A DNA stretch of 64,000 bases from Butyrivibrio sp. INlla14 (GTDB taxonomy: Bacteria; Bacillota; Clostridia; Lachnospirales; Lachnospiraceae). A program made the position numbers and the translations under genes. Below the pieces are notes generated by a model that saw only the letters and a list, made by a program, of their open reading frames with translations, did not search any database and was not told the DNA's origin. This document shows, piece after piece, positions 1 through 6,260 of this stretch; within the stretch, counting starts at the first letter, position 1; the number at the start of each line of letters is the position of its first letter. Location: contig NZ_FMVS01000020.1 of the NCBI RefSeq assembly GCF_900102515.1, positions 1-64,000 on the forward strand, read 5' to 3'.

Positions 1-258
<258 letters not shown>

Positions 259-325
259 AGAAGGTTAGGAACGATTGAAAGAAGGATTTAGATTATCAGT
301 GTTCGGTTTTGAAGGTACAAATGGT

Positions 326-354
326 ACCATGCATTTGACTGTGCATGGTTTTTG
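326..354 (+). terminator. rRNA operon terminator
   Basis: The arms ACCATGCA (326-333) and TGCATGGT (342-349) are perfect complements around an 8-base loop, and a short T run follows. This is a rho-independent terminator for the rRNA operon. The loop carries TTGACT, which serves as the -35 of the following tRNA promoter. Confidence 0.75.
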
Positions 355-362
355 TGTATAAT
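335..362 (+). promoter_or_regulatory. Promoter of tRNA-Asp
   Basis: TTGACT (335-340) and TATAAT (357-362) are separated by 16 bp, close to the sigma-A consensus. Predicted transcription starts a few bases before the tRNA. The -35 lies inside the loop of the rRNA terminator, so the two signals are interleaved. Confidence 0.7.
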
Positions 363-373
363 AGTTAAGGTAT

Positions 374-447
374 GGCCCGGTGGCTCAGCTGGTTAGAGCG
401 CCGCCCTGTCACGGCGGAGGTCAGGGGTTCGAACCCCCTTCGGGTCG
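374..447 (+). tRNA. tRNA-Asp (GTC)
   Basis: A complete cloverleaf can be drawn. The acceptor arm GGCCCGG pairs with TCGGGTC (with G-U pairs). The D arm contains GGCTCAGCTGGTTAGAGC. The anticodon stem is CCGCC/GGCGG with loop CTGTCAC, so the anticodon is GTC. The T loop is GGTTCGAACC. The discriminator is G at 447, followed by CTA, so CCA is probably not fully encoded. Confidence 0.95.
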
Positions 448-455
448 CTACTATG

Positions 456-498
456 AAATCGGTTATTGTGAAGAGAAGTTCCAATGACCGATTTTTTT
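456..498 (+). terminator. tRNA-Asp terminator
   Basis: AAATCGGT (456-463) pairs with ACCGATTT (487-494), with an additional inner ATTG/CAAT pairing, and seven T residues follow. This ends the single-tRNA transcript. Confidence 0.75.
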
Positions 499-628
499 CG
501 TATAAAGATATATAGATTCCTGAACGCATTTTCATTATTGCGTTCAAAAAGTCATAGAATGATGCGAAAGGCAACAAAAAGGCTCTAGTCGTTGTAAATT
601 AATTAGACGGCAGATTTATACGAAAAAA
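493..628. repeat. 14-bp inverted repeat bounding a 108-bp spacer
   Basis: TTTTTTCGTATAAA (493-506) and TTTATACGAAAAAA (615-628) are perfect inverted copies. The spacer holds an internal hairpin with arms TGAACGCA (521-528) and TGCGTTCA (539-546). The left arm overlaps the tRNA terminator T run. The right arm abuts the ribosome binding site of the next gene. It could be a very small non-autonomous element or a structured leader; no target-site duplication could be established. Confidence 0.5.
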
Positions 629-639
629 GAGGAGAAAAA

Positions 640-1374
640 ATGAGTGTAAGAGATTATACTGATGGTGGAATTCCAAAAACAATTGAAGAACTCAAGGACT
701 ATTGCAATAGGAATGGATTATCAGCTAGCAAAACTAGATTTTTTATAGACTACGACTATAGGGGCGCAAAAGCTTTTGGAATCTATAAGGATGAAGAAAC
801 AGGAGAGTTTGTTGTTTATAAGAACAAGGCGGATGGATCCAGAGCTGAACGATATAGAGGAACAGATGAAGAGTTTGCTGTGGTTGAGTTATATGACAGG
901 CTTCAGTCCGAGATAACTAATCAGAAGCTTAGCTACGCAGCAGATATGGCCGAGAGAGAAAGAACAAAATATGAGAGAAATAGTGGGCTTGATGCTATAA
1001 AAGGCTTTGATATAAACAAGTATCCTGTAAGAAATGGCCTGGATGATATTTTTGATGACAAATATGAAGAGGATACTTCATATTCATACTCTGGATCGCA
1101 TTCAGGATCAGGTTCTTTTAGCAATAATCCCATTATCATCATGGGAATAATACTTTTTGTTTGCGTATTTTTATTATTTGGATTATCTCATGGAAAATCC
1201 GGCGGATATAGTGGCTATAACAATAATTCTGGATATAATTATAACTACGATAACGATTCTAACTGGAATTCAGACAGCTGGAATAATTCAGATAGTTGGG
1301 ATAGCTGGGGATCGGATAGTTGGGACTCAGATAGCTGGGATTCAGGCTATACAGATTGGGATTCAGACTGGTGA
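640..1374 (+). CDS. Membrane protein of unknown function with Trp/Asp/Ser-rich tail
   Basis: Unrecognised 244-residue protein. The start ATG follows AGAGGAG with good spacing. Residues 1-110 look like a compact soluble domain rich in charged and aromatic residues. Residues about 140-162 are Ser/Gly-rich. One hydrophobic segment lies at about 165-185. The tail after residue 190 is low-complexity Gly/Tyr/Asn and then repeats of an Asp-Ser-Trp unit to the C-terminus. With no signal peptide, a likely topology is cytosolic N-terminus and an outside aromatic tail, but orientation is inference. It is 51 bp upstream of the C_GCAxxG_C_C gene and may share a transcript. The tail is an uncommon composition; the protein may interact with glycans or the wall, but nothing in the sequence proves this. 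Confidence 0.75.
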   Translation: MSVRDYTDGGIPKTIEELKDYCNRNGLSASKTRFFIDYDYRGAKAFGIYKDEETGEFVVYKNKADGSRAERYRGTDEEFAVVELYDRLQSEITNQKLSYAADMAERERTKYERNSGLDAIKGFDINKYPVRNGLDDIFDDKYEEDTSYSYSGSHSGSGSFSNNPIIIMGIILFVCVFLLFGLSHGKSGGYSGYNNNSGYNYNYDNDSNWNSDSWNNSDSWDSWGSDSWDSDSWDSGYTDWDSDW

Positions 1375-1425
1375 TTCATGGATTTATAAGGAAGATTACT
1401 ATTATCAGGTAAGGAGACAATTATT

Positions 1426-1881
1426 TTGACTAGAAGAGAAAAAGCAATGGCAAATTTCATGCAAGGGTATAATTGCTCGCAGGCAATTACACTGGCTTTT
1501 GCTGATTTAGTTCCTATGGATGAAAGCACACTTTTGAAGTTGGCATCATCCTTTGGAGGAGGAATGGGGAGACTACGTGAGGTGTGCGGATCTGTCAGCG
1601 GAATGTTCATGATAGCAGGCCTTTTATATGGCTATGATGGACCTGAAACGGGAGAGAAAAAGGCTGTTCACTATGCCAGAATTCAGGAACTGGCAAAAAG
1701 ATTTGAGGAAAAGCATGGAACGATAGTATGTAGAGAAATGCTTGGACTTAGTGTCCAACATGATGCCCCTACTCCAGAGGCTCGTACCAAGGAGTATTAC
1801 AAGAAACGCCCATGCGCAGAAATTATTGGAGATGCTGCTGAAATTCTAGAGCAGTACATTGCGGAGAATCCGCTGGATTAA
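1426..1881 (+). CDS. C_GCAxxG_C_C family protein (putative redox protein)
   Basis: A small 151-residue protein of the C_GCAxxG_C_C family, a Clostridia-rich group with conserved cysteines thought to be redox-active or metal-binding. Visible family marks are NCSQA near residue 20, the FGGGMGRLREVCGSVSG block around residues 45-65, CREML near 105 and RPCAEI near 127. The start is TTG at 1426 with AAGGAG at 1411-1416, nine bases upstream; an ATG six codons later (1447) lacks such a site. The gene sits between two small membrane proteins, with 23 bp to the next. Physiological role is unknown. Confidence 0.8.
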   Translation: MTRREKAMANFMQGYNCSQAITLAFADLVPMDESTLLKLASSFGGGMGRLREVCGSVSGMFMIAGLLYGYDGPETGEKKAVHYARIQELAKRFEEKHGTIVCREMLGLSVQHDAPTPEARTKEYYKKRPCAEIIGDAAEILEQYIAENPLD

Positions 1882-1904
1882 GAGATGGGGGAATAAGGGG
1901 AGTA

Positions 1905-2669
1905 ATGAAATTACAAGAAGTAAAATGTCCAAACTGTAATGGTTCCGATGTAGAACCTGCAGGAGAGAGACTGATTAGATGCCGCTACTGCAATACAACT
2001 TTTACAATTGACTATGATGAAGAAGATGCGGCAATGGATAAGAGCCGAATCGAATTACAGATGCAGAGAGAAAAATTTGAGCATCAGGATAAAATGCAAA
2101 AAGAAGCTAAGAAATCCCAGAGAATAAGCATTTTAATTTTTCTTGGTATTCTATTTGCTATAATAGCCGGTTTAATAATGGCGTACACTGTAGTATTACA
2201 AGATCAGGAAGAGTCCGCCTCTGTTGTTGAGAGTAAAACAAAAGAAACCATATATGTATCAGATTTTTCAGAAATACCGGATGCTCAATTTGAAGATATG
2301 CAAGGACTTGCGCTTCAAGCGGCCAAAAAAGACATTGAAATTGCTGCGATAATTGATGTAACAGCAGAGGAACCAGAATATGTCACTAGCTATCTTCTTA
2401 CCTCGAAAGAAGGAGATGACAATCGTCTGGTGTTTGTATATAAAGATACCTGGCATAAGAAGTCTGAATCCATCGAGACATATGTCTTTTACTATATCCA
2501 AGATCTCCAGCTTATTACAGATGGAACTGTTAAATACAAAACATACGTGCCAAAAGAAAACGATATGTTCATGTGGAATAACACCTTTATTTACGGAGAA
2601 GAAAGCTTTGATTTATGTTATACCAAAGCAATCTCTGCAAATGCAGATTTCAATGCGATAGAAAAATAA
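1905..2669 (+). CDS. Zinc-ribbon single-pass membrane protein, function unknown
   Basis: A 254-residue protein with an N-terminal zinc ribbon (CPNC at about residues 8-11 and CRYC at about 26-29), a charged helical stretch, one transmembrane helix at about 70-92, and an extracytosolic domain of about 160 residues that I do not recognise. This cytosolic zinc-ribbon plus membrane plus outside domain layout is common in uncharacterised Lachnospiraceae proteins. The start ATG follows a GGGGAGTA-type ribosome binding site. A terminator follows directly, so it is the last gene of this small cluster. Confidence 0.75.
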   Translation: MKLQEVKCPNCNGSDVEPAGERLIRCRYCNTTFTIDYDEEDAAMDKSRIELQMQREKFEHQDKMQKEAKKSQRISILIFLGILFAIIAGLIMAYTVVLQDQEESASVVESKTKETIYVSDFSEIPDAQFEDMQGLALQAAKKDIEIAAIIDVTAEEPEYVTSYLLTSKEGDDNRLVFVYKDTWHKKSESIETYVFYYIQDLQLITDGTVKYKTYVPKENDMFMWNNTFIYGEESFDLCYTKAISANADFNAIEK

Positions 2670-2673
2670 AAGA

Positions 2674-2709
2674 AGGGTTTCAAGGCGAATAGGCTTGAAG
2701 CCCTTTGCG
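2674..2709 (+). terminator. Terminator after the zinc-ribbon gene
   Basis: AGGGTTTCAAG (2674-2684) pairs with CTTGAAGCCCT (2694-2704) with one G-U pair, followed by a weak T-rich stretch. Confidence 0.6.
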
Positions 2710-2715
2710 CTTTAT

Positions 2716-2730
2716 TGATAAAAGTTATCA
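2716..2730. promoter_or_regulatory. Fur-box-like inverted repeat upstream of feoA
   Basis: TGATAA (2716-2721) and TTATCA (2725-2730) form a 15-bp palindrome with a 3-bp centre. It matches the outer 12 positions of the 7-1-7 Fur box (TGATAATNATTATCA) and differs at the two inner bases. It lies 10 bp upstream of the -35 of the feo promoter. Binding by Fur is inference. Confidence 0.45.
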
Positions 2731-2740
2731 CATCCTCTTG

Positions 2741-2769
2741 TTGATGCTCGAGTTAGCTGGTGCTAACAT
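2741..2769 (+). promoter_or_regulatory. feoABC promoter with embedded palindromic operator
   Basis: TTGATG (2741-2746) and TAACAT (2764-2769) are 17 bp apart. The spacer and -10 contain the perfect palindrome GTTAGC-TGGT-GCTAAC (2752-2767), so a repressor bound there would block RNA polymerase. The half-site GTTAG/CTAAC resembles DtxR/IdeR-type metal-dependent operators. The same sequence and geometry recur at 5359-5387. Confidence 0.65.
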
Positions 2770-2819
2770 AAACTATTAGAAAAGTTGACTAAATCAATGC
2801 ACAAACGGAGGAGGAGAGC

Positions 2820-3047
2820 ATGAGTCTAAACGAATTAGGGAAAGACAGCCAGGCAATAGTAGAAAAACTGACTGGAGATGAGAGATTTGTAAGCAGGATC
2901 ACATCCATTGGCTTAACACCAGGGTGCAGTATCAAGGTGTTACGTAATGATAAAAACAGGCCAATGTTGATTTATTCAAGGGACACTATGATTGCCCTTA
3001 ATAGAAACGAATGCAAAGGCATCGAGGTTACGGAGGTGGCAGGATGA
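2820..3047 (+). CDS. feoA: FeoA, ferrous iron transport protein A
   Basis: A 75-residue SH3-fold FeoA protein, a small cytosolic partner of the FeoB ferrous iron transporter. The pattern of the family is clear: an N-terminal strand, the block around SRITSIGLTPGC (about residues 25-36), and the closing strand with IALNRNECKGIEV. The start follows a strong GGAGGAGGAG site. Its stop overlaps the feoB start by four bases (ATGA), so translation is coupled. Expression is probably iron-controlled through the palindrome in its promoter. Confidence 0.93.
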   Translation: MSLNELGKDSQAIVEKLTGDERFVSRITSIGLTPGCSIKVLRNDKNRPMLIYSRDTMIALNRNECKGIEVTEVAG

Positions 3048-5059
3048 GTTCAACAAGCATAGCTCTTTTGGGCCAGCCAAACTCCGGTAAATCTACGCTA
3101 TTTAATGCACTAACAGGACTTCACCAGCATGTTGGTAACTGGCCTGGTAAGACAGTTGAGAAAAAAGAAGGAATTTTTACCTATAAGGGAATGGAGTGTG
3201 CAATCGCAGATCTTCCAGGTTCCTACAGTCTTACAGCAAACTCAGATGAGGAACTTATCACGAGAGACTATATAGCATCCGGAAAGGCAGATGTAGTCTG
3301 CATTTTGGCGGATAGCTCACAGCTTGAAAGATCTCTTTTTATGACGGCAGATTATGCAGGTATCGACGTACCTAGCTTTCTTGTATTGAATATGGCAGAT
3401 GTGGCTGCGGATCAGGGCAAGACAATAGATGTTAAGGCAATTGAGAAAAAACTTGGTATTCCAGTCCTTCTCTTTTCTGCAACGGGAGGTAAGGAATATG
3501 AACCATATTACGAGATTATGGAGAGAGCAGTAAAAGAAAAGACTAGGCTCAACGTTGTAGGGTTAGAGGCGGAATATGAGAAGATAGAAGGCTACAGTCA
3601 GTTAAAAGAACTGATTCCTGAGGGAATCTTTAAAGGTTTTACAAGCATGTGGCTGGCTGTTAAGGCTCTTGAAGGGGATAAGCAGGTTCTTTCTATGTTG
3701 AAAGGCAAGCTAACGCAGGAAAGTTACAAAAAAGTTGTAAATAACTGCAGTGCAAGTCAGGGTGCAATCGCTACAGGAAGCAGCAAATTTAAGTGGATTG
3801 ATGAAGTTCTTGATGGATGTGTATCTGCTAAAAAAGAGAGCATTGCTCTTAGCAAGCTTGATAAGATTTATCTTAGCAAAGTATGGGGCAAGCCAGCTGT
3901 AATCTTGACAGTATTTTTGGGCCTTTTTGCTTCTTTTATACCTGCCCTGCCATTTATGGGAATTGGACAGGCTATAGGTGCATTAAAGGCGCCAGTGGCC
4001 GCTGCTCTTACAGCAGCTGGAGCTCCTGAACTATTGATTCAGATTGTCTGTACTGTAATAATCCAGTCGTTTTGCTATATTGTTCAAATGTTAGGATTTG
4101 TTTTTGGTGTAACGCTTGTATTTGGACTTCTTGAGGAAGTTGGAGTAATGGCGCGTATTTCCTATGTTTTTGATAATACTATGGGAAAACTGGGACTTCA
4201 GGGCAAATCTGTTATGCCATTTCTTGTCAGCTTTGGATGTACTATGGGCGGAGCAGCTGGCTCAAGAGTTATTGATAACTGGGGACAAAAGGTTCTTACA
4301 ATTGCCCTTGCATGGGCAGTACCCTGCGGAGCAGCCTGGGCGGTCATTCCTATGCTTTCTACGGTTTTCTTTGGACCTGGAGCTGTTCTTGTAATTGGTG
4401 CAATTTTACTTACAATGATTTTACATATGTGGGTTACAGCCAAGATTTTTGGAAGAAAGCTTGTTAAAAAAGCAGACAGATATGGAATGATAATGGAACT
4501 CCCACCATATCATAAACCTAGGATTGGAGCCCTCCTTCGCTACGTGCTTGGAAGAACAGGTGATACATTTAAACGAGTAACCAGCGTTGTCCTCCTTGTT
4601 TGCGGTGTTTTCTGGCTTCTAAGTTATACCTTTGTTCCAGGCACGCAGCCTATTTTATATCGCATAGGAACGGCAATTGAGCCTGTAACGAAGATATTTG
4701 GTCTTCATTGGCAACTGTTCGTAGCCTTTATTGCATCTGCGGTAGGAAAAGAAGGAGCAATAGGAGTTATCAGTGCACTCTATACTGGAGGTAATCTTTC
4801 AAATGCTTTTAACGCGGCAATGAGCGGGGCCGGAACAGCTTCAAACCTGAACGAGATCCTTCTTTCAAACGTATCAAAGGCTGAAGCACTAGCCTTTATA
4901 TTCGCTATGACTTTCAATATGCCTTGTGTCGTTGCTCTTGCGGCAACCTTCCAGGAAACCTATTCTGTTAAGTGGACTGCAAGAATTGCGCTTTATTACA
5001 CCTTTACGGCTCTTTTGCTGGCAGCTGTAGCATATCATGTAGGTTTGCTGATCTTCTAA
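3044..5059 (+). CDS. feoB: FeoB, ferrous iron transporter B
   Basis: A 671-residue inner-membrane Fe(II) transporter with an N-terminal G domain and a polytopic membrane domain. G1 is GQPNSGKS (residues 10-17), G3 is in DLPGSY and G4 is NMAD. The membrane part carries two Gate-type core regions with conserved glycines and cysteines (for example SFGCTMGGAAGS and FNMPCVVALAA). The start at 3044 overlaps the feoA stop and follows GGAGG; an upstream in-frame extension lies within feoA and is not supported. The length is somewhat below that of longer FeoB proteins. It forms an operon with feoA and the feoC-like gene. Confidence 0.95.
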   Translation: MSSTSIALLGQPNSGKSTLFNALTGLHQHVGNWPGKTVEKKEGIFTYKGMECAIADLPGSYSLTANSDEELITRDYIASGKADVVCILADSSQLERSLFMTADYAGIDVPSFLVLNMADVAADQGKTIDVKAIEKKLGIPVLLFSATGGKEYEPYYEIMERAVKEKTRLNVVGLEAEYEKIEGYSQLKELIPEGIFKGFTSMWLAVKALEGDKQVLSMLKGKLTQESYKKVVNNCSASQGAIATGSSKFKWIDEVLDGCVSAKKESIALSKLDKIYLSKVWGKPAVILTVFLGLFASFIPALPFMGIGQAIGALKAPVAAALTAAGAPELLIQIVCTVIIQSFCYIVQMLGFVFGVTLVFGLLEEVGVMARISYVFDNTMGKLGLQGKSVMPFLVSFGCTMGGAAGSRVIDNWGQKVLTIALAWAVPCGAAWAVIPMLSTVFFGPGAVLVIGAILLTMILHMWVTAKIFGRKLVKKADRYGMIMELPPYHKPRIGALLRYVLGRTGDTFKRVTSVVLLVCGVFWLLSYTFVPGTQPILYRIGTAIEPVTKIFGLHWQLFVAFIASAVGKEGAIGVISALYTGGNLSNAFNAAMSGAGTASNLNEILLSNVSKAEALAFIFAMTFNMPCVVALAATFQETYSVKWTARIALYYTFTALLLAAVAYHVGLLIF

Positions 5060-5069
5060 GGAGCAAGGT

Positions 5070-5336
5070 ATGAAGGAATTGATGGACTTATTAAGAGACG
5101 GCCACGCCAGGACAGAGAAACTTTTGGCAATTGAACTTCATACTTCCGTAGAGGATGTAAGAAGACAGATAGAATATTTAGAACACATTGGCATGATCCG
5201 TAGGGTGGATCTTTCCTCATGTGGTGCTGGATGTTCAGACAACGGTAAATGTGGTAGTAATTGCACAAAGTGTGCGCCCAAAGAAGGATTCCAGAATATG
5301 GGGGTAATGTACGAGGTTGTATCTGCAAGTAACTGA
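5070..5336 (+). CDS. FeoC-like winged-helix protein with cysteine cluster
   Basis: An 88-residue protein directly after feoB with a short winged-helix N-terminus (about residues 1-50, DNA-binding or FeoB-binding fold) and a cysteine-rich stretch of five cysteines (about residues 51-70, CGAGC...CGSNCTKC). FeoC proteins have the same order, a winged helix with a cysteine loop thought to hold an iron-sulfur cluster. The start has AAGGAGCAAGG upstream. The position after feoB and the architecture support the call; whether it regulates transcription or the transporter is not visible. Confidence 0.75.
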   Translation: MKELMDLLRDGHARTEKLLAIELHTSVEDVRRQIEYLEHIGMIRRVDLSSCGAGCSDNGKCGSNCTKCAPKEGFQNMGVMYEVVSASN

Positions 5337-5358
5337 TTGATAGTTCAAAAAAATACCC

Positions 5359-5387
5359 TTGAAAATGAAGTTAGCCAGTGCTAACAT
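5359..5387 (+). promoter_or_regulatory. Second promoter with the GTTAGC-N4-GCTAAC operator
   Basis: TTGAAA (5359-5364) and TAACAT (5382-5387) are 17 bp apart, with GTTAGC-CAGT-GCTAAC at 5370-5385. This reproduces the feoA promoter layout base for base at the operator and -10. It lies after the feoC-like stop and before a strong terminator at 5441, so its only complete product would be a short RNA unless read-through occurs. Confidence 0.6.
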
Positions 5388-5393
5388 ACCTAT

Positions 5394-5468
5394 TAAGGTG
5401 TGATTTAACAATTTGTGTTCAAACATATAATGTGTCTATAACACCCGCCGAAAGGCGGGTGCTTGTTT
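5394..5468 (+). ncRNA. Candidate short iron-responsive RNA
   Basis: Transcription from the promoter at 5359-5387 should begin near 5394 and stop at the hairpin 5442-5461, giving an RNA of about 75 bases. No open frame with a ribosome binding site is seen inside it. The segment TGTGTTCAA (5414-5422) is perfectly complementary to TTGAACACA (5502-5510) in the leader of the next ABC operon. It may instead be just the shared 3' end of the feo transcript; only transcript mapping can separate these. Confidence 0.35.
5441..5468 (+). terminator. Terminator after feoC-like gene
   Basis: CACCCGCC (5442-5449), a GAAA tetraloop and GGCGGGTG (5454-5461) form a very stable hairpin, followed by CTTGTTT. Confidence 0.8.
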
Positions 5469-5476
5469 AGGATCAA

Positions 5477-5528
5477 GTTAGGCACAGCTAACAGCTAACC
5501 CTTGAACACATAACACATAGAATATGTG
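5477..5528 (+). promoter_or_regulatory. Third operator copy and leader hairpin of the ABC operon
   Basis: GTTAGG-CACA-GCTAAC at 5477-5492 has the same 6-4-6 layout with one mismatched base, and a further AGCTAAC repeats just after it. The overlapping TAACAG can act as a -10 but its -35 (TTTAGG) is poor. A small hairpin CACATA-GAA-TATGTG (5514-5528) ends directly before the ribosome binding site of the next gene. Confidence 0.5.
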
Positions 5529-5540
5529 AGGAGAGATATT

Positions 5541-6248
5541 ATGAAGGAATCATTTTTGGAAATCAGCGAAGTTAAAAAGAGCTTCGGAGAAGGGCAGGCA
5601 AGGCAGGAAGTTTTAAGAGGCATGAACTTTACTGTTGGGAAAGGAGAGTTTTGTGTTTTATTGGGACCATCGGGTTCTGGAAAGTCTACGCTTCTTAATA
5701 TTATTGGAGGTATCGATACTCCGGATTCAGGGTATGTGAGCATAAATGGCGATAAACTGGAAGAAATGAAGGAAAAAGAGCTGACTATGTATAGGCGAAA
5801 GCACCTGGGCTACGTGTTTCAGATGTATAACCTTATTCCTAACCTCAATGTAAAAGAGAATATTGAAGTTGGAGCATATCTTTCAGATAATCCGCTTGAT
5901 GTAGAGGAAGTGCTGACTACACTTGGACTTCAGGATCATAAGTACAAATATCCCAATCAGCTTTCAGGAGGGCAACAGCAGAGAGTTTCTATAGGAAGAG
6001 CAGTTGTTAAGAATCCTGATATTCTTTTGTGCGACGAACCAACAGGCGCGCTGGACTATAAGACGTCTAAGGAAATCCTTGGCCTTATTGAGGAATGCAA
6101 TAGCAAGTTCGGCAGCACAGTCATAATGGTAACCCACAATGAGGCAATTAAATATATGGCCGATCATGTGATCAAGTTAAGAGATGGCGTTGTACGTCAC
6201 AATGACATCAACAGCGAGAAAATCACAGCAGCTGAGCTTGAATGGTAA
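5541..6248 (+). CDS. ABC transporter ATP-binding protein (LolD/MacB type)
   Basis: A 235-residue ATPase subunit. Walker A is GPSGSGKST, the signature is [15 protein letters not shown], and Walker B is [12 protein letters not shown], with the DEPTGALD typical of the LolD/MacB/FtsE group. It pairs with the FtsX-type permease that starts 12 bp after it. The start is ATG 5541 with GAGGAGAG at 5528-5535; an upstream in-frame GTG (5526) overlaps that site and is rejected. The operator-like palindrome at 5477 suggests control by the same metal sensor as feoA. The substrate is unknown. Confidence 0.9.
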   Translation: MKESFLEISEVKKSFGEGQARQEVLRGMNFTVGKGEFCVLLGPSGSGKSTLLNIIGGIDTPDSGYVSINGDKLEEMKEKELTMYRRKHLGYVFQMYNLIPNLNVKENIEVGAYLSDNPLDVEEVLTTLGLQDHKYKYPNQLSGGQQQRVSIGRAVVKNPDILLCDEPTGALDYKTSKEILGLIEECNSKFGSTVIMVTHNEAIKYMADHVIKLRDGVVRHNDINSEKITAAELEW

Positions 6249-6260
6249 GGGGGAAAAGAC

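Noticed and set aside
493..628. Call as a MITE
   Set aside because: No target-site duplication or second copy in the window; kept only as an inverted repeat.
1157..1429. Frame overlapping the end of the Trp-rich membrane protein
   Set aside because: Shadow frame of the Asp/Ser/Trp repeat tail, with no ribosome binding site; composition is Ile/Gly/Thr-rich, as expected of a shifted repeat.
3011..3043. Longer FeoB start at 3011
   Set aside because: Lies inside feoA with no ribosome binding site; the G domain starts properly from 3044, where the ATGA overlap is typical.
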